Shown: positions 44,594 through 54,011, counted from the first letter of the stretch. The stretch: 64,000 nt of DNA from Clostridia bacterium (GCA_017463105.1 JAFTPU010000008.1:1-64000), one strand, 5' to 3'. The notes: generated by a model from the letters alone, not told the origin. Numbers and translations: made by a program.

Positions 44594-45646
44594 ATGTTTG
44601 AAAACGAAGATTACGCGGATGAAAGTCTGGTCGTAAGCACGAAAACGGAATACGACGCGGAGGAGAACGTGCTCCGTCCCAAAACCATGGCGGACTACGT
44701 CGGTCAGCAGAAGGTGAAGGAAAATCTGGGCGTGTATATCGAAGCGGCGAAAGCCCGCGGCGAAGCGCTCGATCACGTGCTTTTGTACGGTCCTCCGGGG
44801 CTGGGCAAGACCACCCTTTCGCATATCATCGCCAATTCGATGGGCGTGTCCATCAAAATGACGAGCGGTCCCGCCATCGAACGTTCGGGCGATCTCGCCG
44901 CCATACTTACCAATCTCAACGAGGGCGACGTGCTGTTCATCGACGAGATTCACCGCTTGAACCGCAGCGTCGAGGAGATTTTATATTCGGCAATGGAGGA
45001 CTACGCGCTCGATATCATCGTCGGCAAGGGTCCGTCCGCCCGCAATATCCGTTTCTCGCTCAACCGCTTTACGCTGATCGGCGCGACGACCCGTATCGGC
45101 ATGCTCGCGCCCCCGTTGCGCGACCGTTTCGGTATCATCAACCGTTTGGAAATGTACACGGCCGCCGAGCTCAAAGAGATCGTCACCCGTTCGGCGCGCG
45201 CGCTCGATATCTCGATCGAGGACGGCGCGGCGGCGGAGATCGCGCGCCGCAGTCGCGGTACGCCCCGTATCGCCAACCGTTTATTGAAACGCGTGCGCGA
45301 TTTCTCGGCGGTGAAAGGAAATACGACGATCACTCTTGCGGACGCGCGGTTTGCCCTCGCAAGGTTGGAGATAGACGACTTGGGGCTGGACCAGACGGAC
45401 AGGAACCTGCTCGGTGCGCTGATCGGGAAATTCGGCGGCGGACCCGCGGGCTTGGAAACGCTGGCGGCGGCGACGGGGGAGGACGCGAACACGATCGAGG
45501 ACGTGTACGAGCCCTACCTTTTGCAGCTCGGATTTATCGCCCGCACCCCGCGGGGCAGGATCTGTCTCAAAGACGGCTACGCGCACATGGGCGTCGAGCC
45601 GAGCATGAAGGCAAGAAAACAAATGTCGATCTTCGAAGATGAGTAA
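44594..45646 (+). CDS. ruvB: Holliday junction branch-migration ATPase RuvB
   Basis: 350 residues, AAA+ motor. Walker [12 protein letters not shown] (about 59-69), Walker [12 protein letters not shown] (about 115-125), sensor GATTRIGML (about 157-165), and C-terminal winged helix ([12 protein letters not shown]). AGAGGA precedes the ATG. The gene overlaps queA by 8 nt, so the whole set is one transcript. Confidence 0.96.
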   Translation: MFENEDYADESLVVSTKTEYDAEENVLRPKTMADYVGQQKVKENLGVYIEAAKARGEALDHVLLYGPPGLGKTTLSHIIANSMGVSIKMTSGPAIERSGDLAAILTNLNEGDVLFIDEIHRLNRSVEEILYSAMEDYALDIIVGKGPSARNIRFSLNRFTLIGATTRIGMLAPPLRDRFGIINRLEMYTAAELKEIVTRSARALDISIEDGAAAEIARRSRGTPRIANRLLKRVRDFSAVKGNTTITLADARFALARLEIDDLGLDQTDRNLLGALIGKFGGGPAGLETLAAATGEDANTIEDVYEPYLLQLGFIARTPRGRICLKDGYAHMGVEPSMKARKQMSIFEDE

Positions 45647-46688
45647 GCGCATGGAAGAGAAAGTGCAATACACGAAAAAAGATTTTTATTACGATCTGCC
45701 CGAGGAGCGGATCGCGCAAACGCCCGCCGAGCCCCGCGATTCGTCGCGGCTTTTGGTGTACGATCGCGCGGAAAAGCGCATTACGGACAAGGTGTTTTCG
45801 GATATTTACGACGAGTTGCGGGCGGGCGATCTGTTGGTCGTGAACAATACGAAAGTTATTCCCGCGCGTATGTACGCGAAAACCCCGCACGGGGGCGTGG
45901 TCGAGGTGTTGCTGTTGAAACGGCACGAGTTGGACACGTGGGAAGTGCTGATGCGCCCGGGAAAAAAGGGCAAGATCGGCGTGACGATGACCGTGAGCGA
46001 CGAGCTGTCGTTTACGGTGAAGGACGTCACGGAAACGGGGGAACGTATCGTCGAATTCTCGTACGTAGGCGCGTTCGAGGACGTGCTTTCGCGCGTAGGC
46101 ACGATGCCGTTGCCGCCGTATATCAAGACGAAGCTGGAAAATCAGGCGCGGTATAACACCGTGTACAGTAAGATCGACGGAAGCGCGGCGGCGCCCACGG
46201 CGGGATTGCATTTTACACAGGGACTTTTGGAAAAGCTCAAAGCGAAGGGAGTCGAAGTGGCGGAGGTGCTGTTGCACGTGGGGCTGGGCACGTTCCGTCC
46301 CGTCAGCGAGGAGATCATCACCGATCATAAAATGCACTCGGAATTTTACCGTATCGACGAGGAAGCGGCGACGAAGATCAACGCGGCGAAACGGGAAGGA
46401 CGGCGGGTGATCGCGGTCGGTACGACGTCGGTGCGTACGTTGGAGAGCGTAGCGGACGAAAGCGGGTTTGTGCGCGCGTGTAGCGGGAACACGGAGATAT
46501 TTTTATATCCGCCGTACAAAATGAAATGCGTCGACGGCTTGATCACGAATTTTCATTTACCCGAAAGCACGCTGATCATGCTGGTGGCGTGTTTAACGGG
46601 CAGAGAGGAAATTTTAAACGTTTACAAATACGCCGTGGAACGGAAATACAGGTTTTTCAGCTTCGGCGACGCGATGTTTATAAAGTGA
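45639..46688 (+). CDS. queA: S-adenosylmethionine:tRNA ribosyltransferase-isomerase QueA
   Basis: Makes epoxyqueuosine in tRNA from preQ1. 349 residues: [25 protein letters not shown] (about 16-40), [39 protein letters not shown] (about 186-199), GLGTFRPV, and the closing [23 protein letters not shown] 45639 overlaps ruvB; a second ATG four codons on is the alternative start. ruvB-queA linkage is common in Firmicutes. queH, for the final step, is at 53424. Confidence 0.95.
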   Translation: MSKRMEEKVQYTKKDFYYDLPEERIAQTPAEPRDSSRLLVYDRAEKRITDKVFSDIYDELRAGDLLVVNNTKVIPARMYAKTPHGGVVEVLLLKRHELDTWEVLMRPGKKGKIGVTMTVSDELSFTVKDVTETGERIVEFSYVGAFEDVLSRVGTMPLPPYIKTKLENQARYNTVYSKIDGSAAAPTAGLHFTQGLLEKLKAKGVEVAEVLLHVGLGTFRPVSEEIITDHKMHSEFYRIDEEAATKINAAKREGRRVIAVGTTSVRTLESVADESGFVRACSGNTEIFLYPPYKMKCVDGLITNFHLPESTLIMLVACLTGREEILNVYKYAVERKYRFFSFGDAMFIK

Positions 46689-46860
46689 AATTTTCACTGT
46701 GTGAAAGTGAAGTTTTATCTTGGATAAAGTGAATTTTTTGCTACGCAAAATTGATGTTTTTTGCCGTTGGCAAAAAGTTACGGCTGTATTTATAAATTTA
46801 CAATAACTGCAACCGCAGGTTGCAACTTCACTTGCCCATAGGGCAAACTTCACTTCAATA
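46689..46860. repeat. Array of small hairpins (non-coding)
   Basis: At least four perfect stems with 3-nt loops: TTTTGC-tac-GCAAAA (46736-46750), TTTTTGCC-gtt-GGCAAAAA (46758-46776), TGCAACC-gca-GGTTGCA (46808-46824) and TTGCCC-ata-GGGCAA (46832-46846). GTGAA/TTCAC motifs lie between them. No gene. Confidence 0.65.
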
Positions 46861-46871
46861 AGGGGATTTTT

Positions 46872-47237
46872 ATGAACGTAAAATACAACCAATCGGAACA
46901 GGATTACCTCGAAAGTATTTTAAATCTTTCCAAAACACAAACGGTGGTGCACCGTATCGACGTGGCGAAAAAACTCAACGTTTCCCAAGCCGCCGTCAAT
47001 AAAGCGATGAAGCACCTCTCCGAAAAAGGCTATATCTACGAGGACGGCAAACACCTCTACCTCACCGAGTCGGGAAAAAAATACGCCGAAGAAGTTTACG
47101 AAAAACACTGTATCATTCGCGACTTCCTCCACAAACTCGGCGTTTCACCCGCCCGCGCGGAGGAGGACGCCTGCCATATGGAACACATCGTCTCCGACGA
47201 AACGTTCGCCGCAATGAAAACATACCTTAATAAATAA
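46872..47237 (+). CDS. DtxR/MntR-family metal-dependent regulator
   Basis: 121 residues, short form without the SH3 domain. N-terminal winged HTH (EQDYLESILNLSKTQTVVHRIDVAKKLNVSQAAVNKAMKHLSEKGYI) and a dimerisation/metal domain with the ligand-rich EKHCIIRDFLHKLGV (His/Cys/Glu, about 79-93) and EEDACHMEHIVS (about 97-108). The EAE/Cys-x2-His arrangement fits iron or manganese sensing. It lies 200 nt upstream of the feo genes, whose promoter has matching palindromes, so it probably represses them when iron is plentiful (inference). AAGGGGA site; own terminator. Confidence 0.88.
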   Translation: MNVKYNQSEQDYLESILNLSKTQTVVHRIDVAKKLNVSQAAVNKAMKHLSEKGYIYEDGKHLYLTESGKKYAEEVYEKHCIIRDFLHKLGVSPARAEEDACHMEHIVSDETFAAMKTYLNK

Positions 47238-47245
47238 GGTCGCAA

Positions 47246-47277
47246 GACGGGGAATTTGTCCCCGTCCGATTTTTTTA
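47246..47277 (+). terminator. Terminator after metal regulator
   Basis: GACGGGGA/TCCCCGTC stem then T7. Confidence 0.85.
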
Positions 47278-47294
47278 TTTTTTGGAAAAAATTT

Positions 47295-47403
47295 TTAACC
47301 AAGGTTTATTTTTGCTTGACAGGCGCATACAATAGTGATATAATACAAAAGCAATACGGTGAAACGCCGTTTTTTCCGTAGGTTAAAACTTAACCGAGGT
47401 TAA
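47295..47403 (+). promoter_or_regulatory. feo promoter with two DtxR/MntR-like operators
   Basis: Promoter TTGACA (47316-47321), 17 bp, TATAAT (47339-47344). Box 1 TTAACC-AA-GGTTTA (47295-47308) is just upstream of the -35. Box 2 TTAACC-GA-GGTTAA (47390-47403) is a perfect palindrome downstream, with an extra GGTTAA at 47381. The half-sites resemble DtxR-family operator halves. Confidence 0.75.
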
Positions 47404-47443
47404 GTTATTTAAGAGAGAAAAAATAGGTAAAGAGGTAAAAGGT

Positions 47444-47656
47444 ATGCCAATCAGACTTGCGCCGATAGGCGAAGAGCTGGAGATCAAGAGAGTTTCGGCG
47501 GATGAGAAGGTAAAGAGGCACTTGGAAAATCTGGGGCTTGCGATCGGACAGAAGGTCGAGGTCGTCTCCACGCAGGGCGGGGCGGTGATCTTGAAAGTAA
47601 AGGAAGGTCGTATTGCATTGGACGGCAAAATGGCGGCGGGGATCTTCGTCGCGTAA
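47444..47656 (+). CDS. feoA: FeoA-family ferrous iron transport protein (first copy)
   Basis: 70 residues, small SH3-like beta-barrel that works with FeoB at the cytoplasmic face. LAPIGEELEIKRVSADEKVKRHLENLGLAIGQKVEVVS is the family pattern, ending DGKMAAGIFV. First gene of feoA-feoA-feoB-Cys-rich protein, with 23 nt to the next gene. Confidence 0.9.
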   Translation: MPIRLAPIGEELEIKRVSADEKVKRHLENLGLAIGQKVEVVSTQGGAVILKVKEGRIALDGKMAAGIFVA

Positions 47657-47679
47657 TAAAAAATAAAAGGAGAAGAAAC

Positions 47680-47910
47680 ATGAGTAAACTGTTGACCGAT
47701 CTGAAAGTGGGCGAAAGCGGCAAGATCGTGAAAGTAAACGGTGAAGGCGCGATTAGAAGGCGTCTGTTCGATATGGGCGTAACGCCGGGCGCGGAGGTAT
47801 TTTTCCGCAAGAAAGCGCCGCTGGGCGATCCGATCGAGATCACGCTTCGCGGGTACGAGCTGACGCTTCGTAAAGCGGAAGCCGCATGCGTGGAGATCGT
47901 AGCCGAATAA
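47680..47910 (+). CDS. feoA: FeoA-family protein (second copy)
   Basis: 76 residues. LKVGESGKIVKVNGEGAIRRRLFDMGVTPGAEVFFRKKAPLGDPIEITLRGYELTLRKAEA is the classic FeoA sequence, closer to the E. coli-type protein than the first copy. Strong AAAGGAG site. Two distinct FeoA proteins before feoB are common in Clostridia. Confidence 0.92.
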   Translation: MSKLLTDLKVGESGKIVKVNGEGAIRRRLFDMGVTPGAEVFFRKKAPLGDPIEITLRGYELTLRKAEAACVEIVAE

Positions 47911-47952
47911 TCAATAAAGAAAATCAAAGAGCAAGCATAAAGGAGAAATTAT

Positions 47953-50304
47953 ATGGAAAATCTTAGATTTGCGCTTGCGGGAAACCCCAATTCGGGCAAA
48001 ACGACGCTGTTTAACGCGCTCACGGGCAGTACGGCGCACGTGGGAAATTGGCCCGGGGTCACCGTAGACAAGAAAGAGGGCGTTTATAAAAAAGGAAAAT
48101 ACCCCGTCGATATCATCGACCTTCCCGGTATCTACTCCCTGTCGCCCTACACCCCCGAAGAGGTGATCGCAAGAAATTACATACTTGACGAACGCCCCGA
48201 TTGTATCATCAACATCGTGGACGCGACCAACCTCGAACGAAACCTGTATTTGACGACGCAGCTTCTCGAAGTGGATATTCCCATGGTCGTCGCACTGAAC
48301 ATGACCGACGTTCTCGAAAAGAACGGCGACGACATCGACGAGAAAATGCTGGAAGAACGCATCGGCGTGCCCGTTGTCGAAATTTCCGCGCTCCGCGAAA
48401 AGAACGTGGGACTCTTGATGCAACGCGCCGTGACGGCGGCGGAGAAAAAACGCGCGGCGACGAGCGTGCTTAAAAAGTCCTCGCTTTACGGCGCGATCGA
48501 AAACGCGGAGATCGCGTTCAAGCTCAACGGCGTTACCTCGCCTTTGTTCCATGCGGTGAAGCTGGTAGAAAAAGACGAGATCGAAGTGAAAAATCATCCC
48601 GCGGAGGCAAAAGCGGCGGAGGACTTCCTCGCGAAAAACGGCGCGGGCAACGCCGACTTCGGCGGCGACACGGAGGCGGAGATCGCCGACGCGAGATATA
48701 AATACATCGCCGAAAATTTCTCGGGCACGCTTAAGAGAGCGAAAACCGTACAAAAAGGCGAGCTGACGAAATCGGATAAAGTGGATAAAGTGCTTACTCA
48801 CAAATGGGCGGGTATTCCCATCTTCCTCGTGATCCTGTTCGCCGTATTCCATCTCACCTTCTCGGAAAACTTCCTCTACCTCGGCAGTATCATTCCCGCA
48901 TTCGGCGGCTGGTGCGAAGGGCTTGCGGAGCTTGAAAATCCTTGGCTCGCGATCGTATTCTCGGGCGAAGGTCTCAATTCCCCCGGCGCCATGCTGTTCT
49001 ATCTGATGGACGCCGTGACAAGTACGATCGGCGGCGGTATCGACGCCGTCATGGCGAGCGCGGGTGCAAGCGGTTGGGTAGTCAACCTCGTCAACGACGG
49101 TATCTGGGGCGGTATCGCGGCAGTGCTTTCCTTCGTGCCGCAGATCCTCACCCTCTTCCTGTGCTTCTCCATTTTGGAGGATACGGGCTACATGGCGCGC
49201 GTAGCGTTCATTTTGGACAGAATTTTCCGTCGTTTCGGCGTTTCGGGCAGGGCGTTCATGCCTATGATCATGGGCTTCGGTTGCTCGATTCCCGCAATGG
49301 CGAACACGAGAACGTTGGCGGACGAAAAGGAAAGAACGGCGACCGTTCGCGTGATCCCCTTCTTCTCCTGCGGCGCAAAATTGCCTATCCTTACGGCGAT
49401 CGCGGGCGCGATCATCGCGAACGCGGGCGTGGGGAACGAGGACCTTATCGTATATTCGATGTACATTCTCGGTATGGTGGCGGCGATCGTATCCCTGCTT
49501 GTGATGCGCTCGACGACGATGAGAGGGGAAACGCCTCCGTTCATCATGGAGCTTCCCGCTTACCATATGCCCCGCTTTAAAAATCTTATGTTCCACCTTT
49601 GGGACAAATTGAAGCATTACGTTAAGAAAGCGTTCACCATCATCTTCGTTTCGTGCGTTGCGATTTGGCTCCTTTCCAATATTTCGTGGAGCTGGGAGTT
49701 CCTTATGGAAGAGATCGAAGTGGAAGGCGAAATGATGTGGGTGAACCTCCGCACGAACGAAAGTATCCTCGGCTCGATCGGTATGCTCGTAACGCCTATC
49801 TTCACCCCGCTCGGCTTCGGTAGCCAGCTCGGTCAGTGGGCTTGGGTATTCGTGGTGGCGGCAGTCACGGGTCTTATCGCGAAGGAAAACGTTATCGCAA
49901 CGTTCGGCGTGCTGGCAAGCTGTATTGCAGGGGCTTATTTCCCCGGTACGGAAGAGGGCGTCGCGGAAGTGCAGCAGATGATCTCGGCAACGGGCATCAC
50001 CGTCGCGGGTCTGATCTCCTTCATCGCGTTCAACATGACGACGATCCCTTGCTTCGCGGCAGTCGCTACGGCAAAGGGCGAGCTCGGCAAAGGCAAATTC
50101 AAATGGACGCTCGCGTTCTGGCTGGTCGCTTCCTATCTTGTCAGCGTGATCGTATACTCGTTCGGCACGATGTTCGCTTCGTGGTCGCTTTGGTCGATCC
50201 TCGTAAGCGTGGGTCTTGCGATCGTTGCGGCGCTGGCAGTCGTGGGTATCGTCCTGTATAACAAAAAAGCAAATCGAAAAACGATGCTGAATAACAGAGT
50301 ATAA
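47953..50304 (+). CDS. feoB: Ferrous iron transporter FeoB
   Basis: 783 residues. N-terminal G domain with G1 GNPNSGKT (10-17), G3 DLPGIYSL (about 56-63) and G4 NMTD (about 118-121). A helical GDI-like region is followed by the membrane part from about residue 283, with Gate motifs FGRRFGVSGRAFMPMIMGFGCSIPAM-type (core GFGCSIPA) and FFSCGAKLPI holding the conserved Cys residues. It imports Fe2+ under anaerobic conditions. Expression is likely iron-repressed through the palindromes at 47295-47403. Confidence 0.96.
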   Translation: MENLRFALAGNPNSGKTTLFNALTGSTAHVGNWPGVTVDKKEGVYKKGKYPVDIIDLPGIYSLSPYTPEEVIARNYILDERPDCIINIVDATNLERNLYLTTQLLEVDIPMVVALNMTDVLEKNGDDIDEKMLEERIGVPVVEISALREKNVGLLMQRAVTAAEKKRAATSVLKKSSLYGAIENAEIAFKLNGVTSPLFHAVKLVEKDEIEVKNHPAEAKAAEDFLAKNGAGNADFGGDTEAEIADARYKYIAENFSGTLKRAKTVQKGELTKSDKVDKVLTHKWAGIPIFLVILFAVFHLTFSENFLYLGSIIPAFGGWCEGLAELENPWLAIVFSGEGLNSPGAMLFYLMDAVTSTIGGGIDAVMASAGASGWVVNLVNDGIWGGIAAVLSFVPQILTLFLCFSILEDTGYMARVAFILDRIFRRFGVSGRAFMPMIMGFGCSIPAMANTRTLADEKERTATVRVIPFFSCGAKLPILTAIAGAIIANAGVGNEDLIVYSMYILGMVAAIVSLLVMRSTTMRGETPPFIMELPAYHMPRFKNLMFHLWDKLKHYVKKAFTIIFVSCVAIWLLSNISWSWEFLMEEIEVEGEMMWVNLRTNESILGSIGMLVTPIFTPLGFGSQLGQWAWVFVVAAVTGLIAKENVIATFGVLASCIAGAYFPGTEEGVAEVQQMISATGITVAGLISFIAFNMTTIPCFAAVATAKGELGKGKFKWTLAFWLVASYLVSVIVYSFGTMFASWSLWSILVSVGLAIVAALAVVGIVLYNKKANRKTMLNNRV

Positions 50305-50380
50305 AGTAAATTCAACGCATACCTGCCCCCTGCGTGTGCCAAAATCAAGCGGGCAGGTACGCGATGAAAAGGAAAAGGAA

Positions 50381-50563
50381 ATGAAACCTATCGATATCGT
50401 CATTATCGTTGTCGCCGCGCTCGCCGTGATCGGCGTGGTCGCATGGCAGATTTGGAAAAAGAAAACGGGTAAAGGCGGAGGCGGCTGCGGTTGCGGCTGC
50501 GAAGGCTGTACCAACGGAAGCTGTCCGTCGGCAAGACCCAAAAACGATAATACTCAAAATTGA
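50381..50563 (+). CDS. FeoB-associated Cys-rich membrane protein
   Basis: 60 residues: one TM helix (about 4-24), short basic stretch, then a Gly/Cys cluster GGGGCGCGCEGCTNGSCPS with five Cys. This is the small companion often found after feoB in Firmicutes; it may deliver or bind iron. ATG 50381 has AAAGGAAAAGG upstream; a longer start at 50336 lacks one. Confidence 0.88.
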   Translation: MKPIDIVIIVVAALAVIGVVAWQIWKKKTGKGGGGCGCGCEGCTNGSCPSARPKNDNTQN

Positions 50564-50594
50564 TTACACAATATAACCTATTTACTCTCTAAAT

Positions 50595-50632
50595 AAAAAA
50601 GCCCGTCTACGACAACGTAACGGGCTTTTTTA
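50595..50632. terminator. Bidirectional terminator between feo operon and TraX gene
   Basis: AAAAAAGCCCGT/ACGGGCTTTTTT, a perfect 12-bp stem that reads as A/T-flanked on both strands. Confidence 0.9.
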
Positions 50633-50643
50633 TGTTCGGTCTT

Positions 50644-51399
50644 TCAAAATACGTACAACAGCATATATATCCCTTCCAACAACGCAAGGTGCAGAGGATA
50701 GAAAATATAGAAGAAATATTTCGTTTTCAGCTTGCCCTTTTCGCCGTTGTACAAAAGCAAGATCGGCAACGAAAGCAACGCCCAAAAAGGAAGCGTGGAG
50801 GGCAACTGATCGAGCGCGATCAGCAATAATCCGAGCCCCAAGCAAAGCACCCGCAAAGGCAGACGGTCGAGTTTTTTTACCGCTTCGGGCGCGTCGACGT
50901 TTTTAAAATCGAACGCGCTTGCCAGCACGGGCGTCATACAGCCCCAAAATCCGTAATCGATCGTGATCGGCGCGCAGAAATTGCAAAATACGTACGTCGC
51001 CGCCACCGTCCCGACGAATAATGCGGCGGAGCCGACCTGCAACAGGGCGGACGAGCCGTCGAATAGCCGTTTTTTGAAATTCTGCATTGCGTAAATATTG
51101 AGTACGGCAAGCGAGAAGGTGACGAGGATACACATATACAGACTGCCGTTATCGAAAAAGTAATAAACGATCTGACAGAGGAGCGCGAGAGCAAACAGCA
51201 ATCCGAAATGCCTTGCCTTGTTCCTCGTGTAACGGCACCCCTCGGAAAGGGCGAGCGCGAACATGGGCATCGACAGTCTGCCGACGATGCGGAGGAGAAG
51301 TATATCGGGAAAAAACAAAAACCCGATATGGTCGACGACCATCAATGCCGCCGCCGTAAATTTCAGCGAATTGCCGTTGAGTATGCGTAAGCTTTTCAT
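50644..51399 (-). CDS. TraX-family membrane protein
   Basis: 251 residues with about eight TM helices. The TraX signature is clear: LNGNSLKFTAAALMVVDHIGFLFFP (8-32), RIVGRLSMPMFALALSEGCRYTRN (37-60) and the C-terminal KYFFYIFYPLHLALLEGI. TraX was first known as the F-pilin acetylase; chromosomal Firmicutes versions are of unknown substrate, probably acyl transfer at the membrane. Third gene of a minus-strand run with 51411 and 52140. Confidence 0.88.
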   Translation of the reverse strand: MKSLRILNGNSLKFTAAALMVVDHIGFLFFPDILLLRIVGRLSMPMFALALSEGCRYTRNKARHFGLLFALALLCQIVYYFFDNGSLYMCILVTFSLAVLNIYAMQNFKKRLFDGSSALLQVGSAALFVGTVAATYVFCNFCAPITIDYGFWGCMTPVLASAFDFKNVDAPEAVKKLDRLPLRVLCLGLGLLLIALDQLPSTLPFWALLSLPILLLYNGEKGKLKTKYFFYIFYPLHLALLEGIYMLLYVF

Positions 51400-51410
51400 T
51401 CGTTTGATTT

Positions 51411-52136
51411 TTAGGTTTCCTTTTTCTCTTTTTTCGCTTGCTTTTTAGCCGATTTTCGGTCTTTTTTCGCTTGTTTTTTGTCTGCTTTCGCTTGTATTTT
51501 GTTTTCCTTCTTTTCCTGTTTTTCTTTCAGCTTTTGTTCGGCGCGGTCTGCGCGCACAGCCTCCACCTGTTCGTCCAGCCAAAGGCGGGTCTTGGTAGGG
51601 GCTTTTTCTTCCTCGGGCTCGGGGCTCTTTTTGAAGAAACTCGTTACGGCGCGCACGGGACGGGTAATTTCTTCCACGTCGGCGGAAACGCCCTCGCGCA
51701 CGAGCGCGGCGTATTTATCGAACAGATACAACACGATCTGCAATACGAGCTGTAATACCCAGCTTATCACGGTGAACGCCGTCAAAAGCACGGAGATCGC
51801 GTCGGGGGAGGACCCTGTTGCGGCGATCGCATACACGGCGATGATCACGGGGCAAAGCCGAACGGCTAAGGATATCCACTTGAAATACCGCTTAAAGCGT
51901 TTGAGCCGTTTTTTTGCGGTCTTTTTGATATCTGCGCCCATCGGGAAATGCAGGGCGAGACAGAACGCGGACAACACGAGCACCGCGATATTTACCCACA
52001 GTATTCCCGTACCCGCGCAAATGACGTAGATAAGATATACGATGGAAAACGCTTGCGAGATCACCCCGAAAGTGAATGCGATTTTATCCAGATCCCGACG
52101 GATCTTTTTAAGAACGATTTGCGTATAATCGAACAT
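51411..52136 (-). CDS. Membrane protein with long Lys-rich cytoplasmic tail, unknown function
   Basis: 241 residues. Four predicted TM helices in two hairpins (about 22-66 and 88-142), then a 90-residue tail that is almost wholly Lys, Glu, Ala and Gln (EQKLKEKQEKKENKIQ and AKKDRKSAKK repeats), a long charged helix. GGAGGT site overlapping the end of the methyltransferase gene. No family recognised; the tail could bind nucleic acid or acidic lipids (guess). Confidence 0.75.
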   Translation of the reverse strand: MFDYTQIVLKKIRRDLDKIAFTFGVISQAFSIVYLIYVICAGTGILWVNIAVLVLSAFCLALHFPMGADIKKTAKKRLKRFKRYFKWISLAVRLCPVIIAVYAIAATGSSPDAISVLLTAFTVISWVLQLVLQIVLYLFDKYAALVREGVSADVEEITRPVRAVTSFFKKSPEPEEEKAPTKTRLWLDEQVEAVRADRAEQKLKEKQEKKENKIQAKADKKQAKKDRKSAKKQAKKEKKET

Positions 52137-52139
52137 AAT

Positions 52140-53303
52140 TTACCTCCGTTTGCCGTCCGTTTTGGGCGGTTTGCCGAAATAGGCGTACAGCCCGCACAAC
52201 AGATTGGCGTTGTAAAGCTTTTTCTTTTTGTCCGCGCTTTTCCCGAAATACCGTTCGAACTCGGGCAGGGAAGTGAGGATATACGCGTTCCAATCGGGAA
52301 GGGCACGGAAGGTCTTGCCCAGCTCCCGCATTAAGGACCGCACCTGCGTCTCGTCCGACAGCCGTTCGCCGTACGGGGGATTGGAGATCAGCACGCCGTA
52401 CTTGTTTTCGCTCGTAAATTTCCGCGCGTCCGCCACCTCGAAGCGAATATACTTTTCCACGCCCGCGCGTTTGGCGTGGTATTTGGCGATAGAGATCGCC
52501 TCGGGGTTGATATCTCCGCCGTAAATATCGGGCTTGACGCCCCGCAAGACGCTGTCCTTCGCCTCCTCGCGGGCTTGCGCGATCGCGGCTTTCGGCGCGC
52601 ACGCCCAATGCTCGAAATCGAACGTGCGGTTCACGCCCGGCGCGATATGCAAAGCCTTCATCGCCGCTTCGATAGGGAGCGTGCCGCTACCGCAAAATAA
52701 GTCGGCAAACGGCTTTTCCCCGTCGCGGTCGGGATTGTAAAACGATTCGTCGATCAGCCCCGCCGCAAGCGTTTCTTTCAACGGCGCGCTGTACGCGAGC
52801 GAGCGATACCCCCGCTTGTGCAACCCGTCGCCCGAGGCGTCGAGCGTGACGGTGACCTCGTCTTTGAAGATCGACACGCCGACGATCGACCTCGCGCCCG
52901 TTTCCGCAAAGGTCTTTCTGCCCGTTCGGAGCTTGTCCGAAAGACGGCGAATGATCGCCTTTTTCGCCACGCCGCCCGCCGCTTTGACCGCCGCGAGCGT
53001 GCTCTGCACGCTCTTGCCGTCCATGAGTATTTTCGACTCCATCGTCAGATAATTTTCCCACTCGATCGCGTATACGCCCTCGTACAGCTCGTCGAAGGTG
53101 CGGGCGGGGAATTTGGCAAGGCGGATAAGCACCCGTTCGCCGCTGCGTAAAAAAAGATTGAGCTTGGCGACGGCGTTCCAATCGCCGTCCAGCTCGATAC
53201 GTCCGTTCTCGGCGGGGGCTCTGTCGAAGCCGAGGGAAAAAAGTTGTCGTTTCGTCGTCTGTTCCAAACCGAACGCGACGGGAATAAGTAGTTTCATGAT
53301 CAT
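52140..53303 (-). CDS. THUMP-domain RNA methyltransferase (RlmL/YpsC-like)
   Basis: 387 residues. N-terminal ferredoxin-like/THUMP part (to about 165), then a class I SAM fold with FADLFCGSGTLPIEAA (about 199-214), GGDINPEAI (SAM acidic site), and the N2-guanine/N-methyl signature SNPPYGERL (about 308-316). This matches the group that makes m2G in 23S rRNA. ATG 53303 or ATG 53297 can start it; the -10 box is only 5 nt before 53303 and there is no Shine-Dalgarno, so a leaderless mRNA is likely. Confidence 0.9.
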   Translation of the reverse strand: MIMKLLIPVAFGLEQTTKRQLFSLGFDRAPAENGRIELDGDWNAVAKLNLFLRSGERVLIRLAKFPARTFDELYEGVYAIEWENYLTMESKILMDGKSVQSTLAAVKAAGGVAKKAIIRRLSDKLRTGRKTFAETGARSIVGVSIFKDEVTVTLDASGDGLHKRGYRSLAYSAPLKETLAAGLIDESFYNPDRDGEKPFADLFCGSGTLPIEAAMKALHIAPGVNRTFDFEHWACAPKAAIAQAREEAKDSVLRGVKPDIYGGDINPEAISIAKYHAKRAGVEKYIRFEVADARKFTSENKYGVLISNPPYGERLSDETQVRSLMRELGKTFRALPDWNAYILTSLPEFERYFGKSADKKKKLYNANLLCGLYAYFGKPPKTDGKRR

Positions 53304-53308
53304 CTTAC

Positions 53309-53336
53309 ATTATAAGGATTTTTGCGGATTTGTCAA
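53309..53336 (-). promoter_or_regulatory. Promoter of methyltransferase gene (leaderless arrangement)
   Basis: Minus strand TTGACA (53336-53331), 16 bp, TATAAT (53314-53309); ATG begins 6 nt after the -10 end. Confidence 0.8.
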
Positions 53337-53388
53337 GACGATAGAGGGAATTTTTTCGAAAAAGAACGCCCCTGCGCACCGACAAAGA

Positions 53389-53417
53389 TTGACAAGCGCG
53401 GCGGGCGGGGGTATAAT
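53389..53417 (+). promoter_or_regulatory. Promoter of queH (leaderless arrangement)
   Basis: TTGACA (53389-53394), 17 bp, TATAAT (53412-53417); ATG at 53424 falls on the predicted start of transcription. Confidence 0.85.
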
Positions 53418-53423
53418 ATAAGT

Positions 53424-54011
53424 ATGAAACGCAATTACGAAAACGAAATGCTGGCGTTGACGGAAACGCTGAAAAGGGGCGCGAAGCTGTTGCTCCATAG
53501 CTGTTGCGCGCCCTGTTCGTCGGCGTGTCTCGAACGGTTGAAGGATACGTTCGATATCACCGTATTGTATTATAATCCGAATATCGACGAGGAAACGGAA
53601 TACGAGAAGCGCAAGGCGGAGCAGATCCGCTTTTTAAAGGAAACGGGCTGGGCGAAGATACTCGATTGCGATCACGACAAGCAAGCGTTCGAGGCTATGG
53701 CGCATGGCTTGGAAAGCGAACCCGAGCGGGGCGCGCGCTGTTATAAATGCTATGCGTTGCGCTTGGAAAAGACGGCGCAAACGGCGAAGGAGAACGGGTT
53801 CGAATGGTTTTGCACCACGCTGTCGTTGAGCCCGCACAAGAACGCCGAATGGCTGAACGAGCTGGGCGAGAAAGCGGGGGAGAAATACGGCGTACGGTTT
53901 TTGCCCTCCGATTTCAAGAAAAAGGGGGGATATCCGCGCTCGATCGAACTGTCGAAGAAATACGGGTTATACAGGCAGGATTTTTGCGGTTGTAGGTTTT
54001 CCAAACGATAG
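53424..54011 (+). CDS. queH: Epoxyqueuosine reductase QueH
   Basis: Last step of queuosine synthesis: reduces epoxyqueuosine to queuosine in tRNA. 195 residues. Cys-rich Fe-S/metal sites are HSCCAPC (25-31), RCYKCY (105-110) and FCGC (187-190), with YYNPNI (49-54) after the first. This is the QueH (DUF208) enzyme, not related to QueG. It pairs functionally with queA at 45639. An upstream in-frame extension overlaps the promoter and is rejected. No Shine-Dalgarno; leaderless. Confidence 0.93.
   Translation: MKRNYENEMLALTETLKRGAKLLLHSCCAPCSSACLERLKDTFDITVLYYNPNIDEETEYEKRKAEQIRFLKETGWAKILDCDHDKQAFEAMAHGLESEPERGARCYKCYALRLEKTAQTAKENGFEWFCTTLSLSPHKNAEWLNELGEKAGEKYGVRFLPSDFKKKGGYPRSIELSKKYGLYRQDFCGCRFSKR

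Noticed and set aside
47911-50541. 876-codon open frame antisense to feoB
   Set aside because: Same cause: Arg/His/Asp-rich shadow with no domain; feoB on the other strand is certain.
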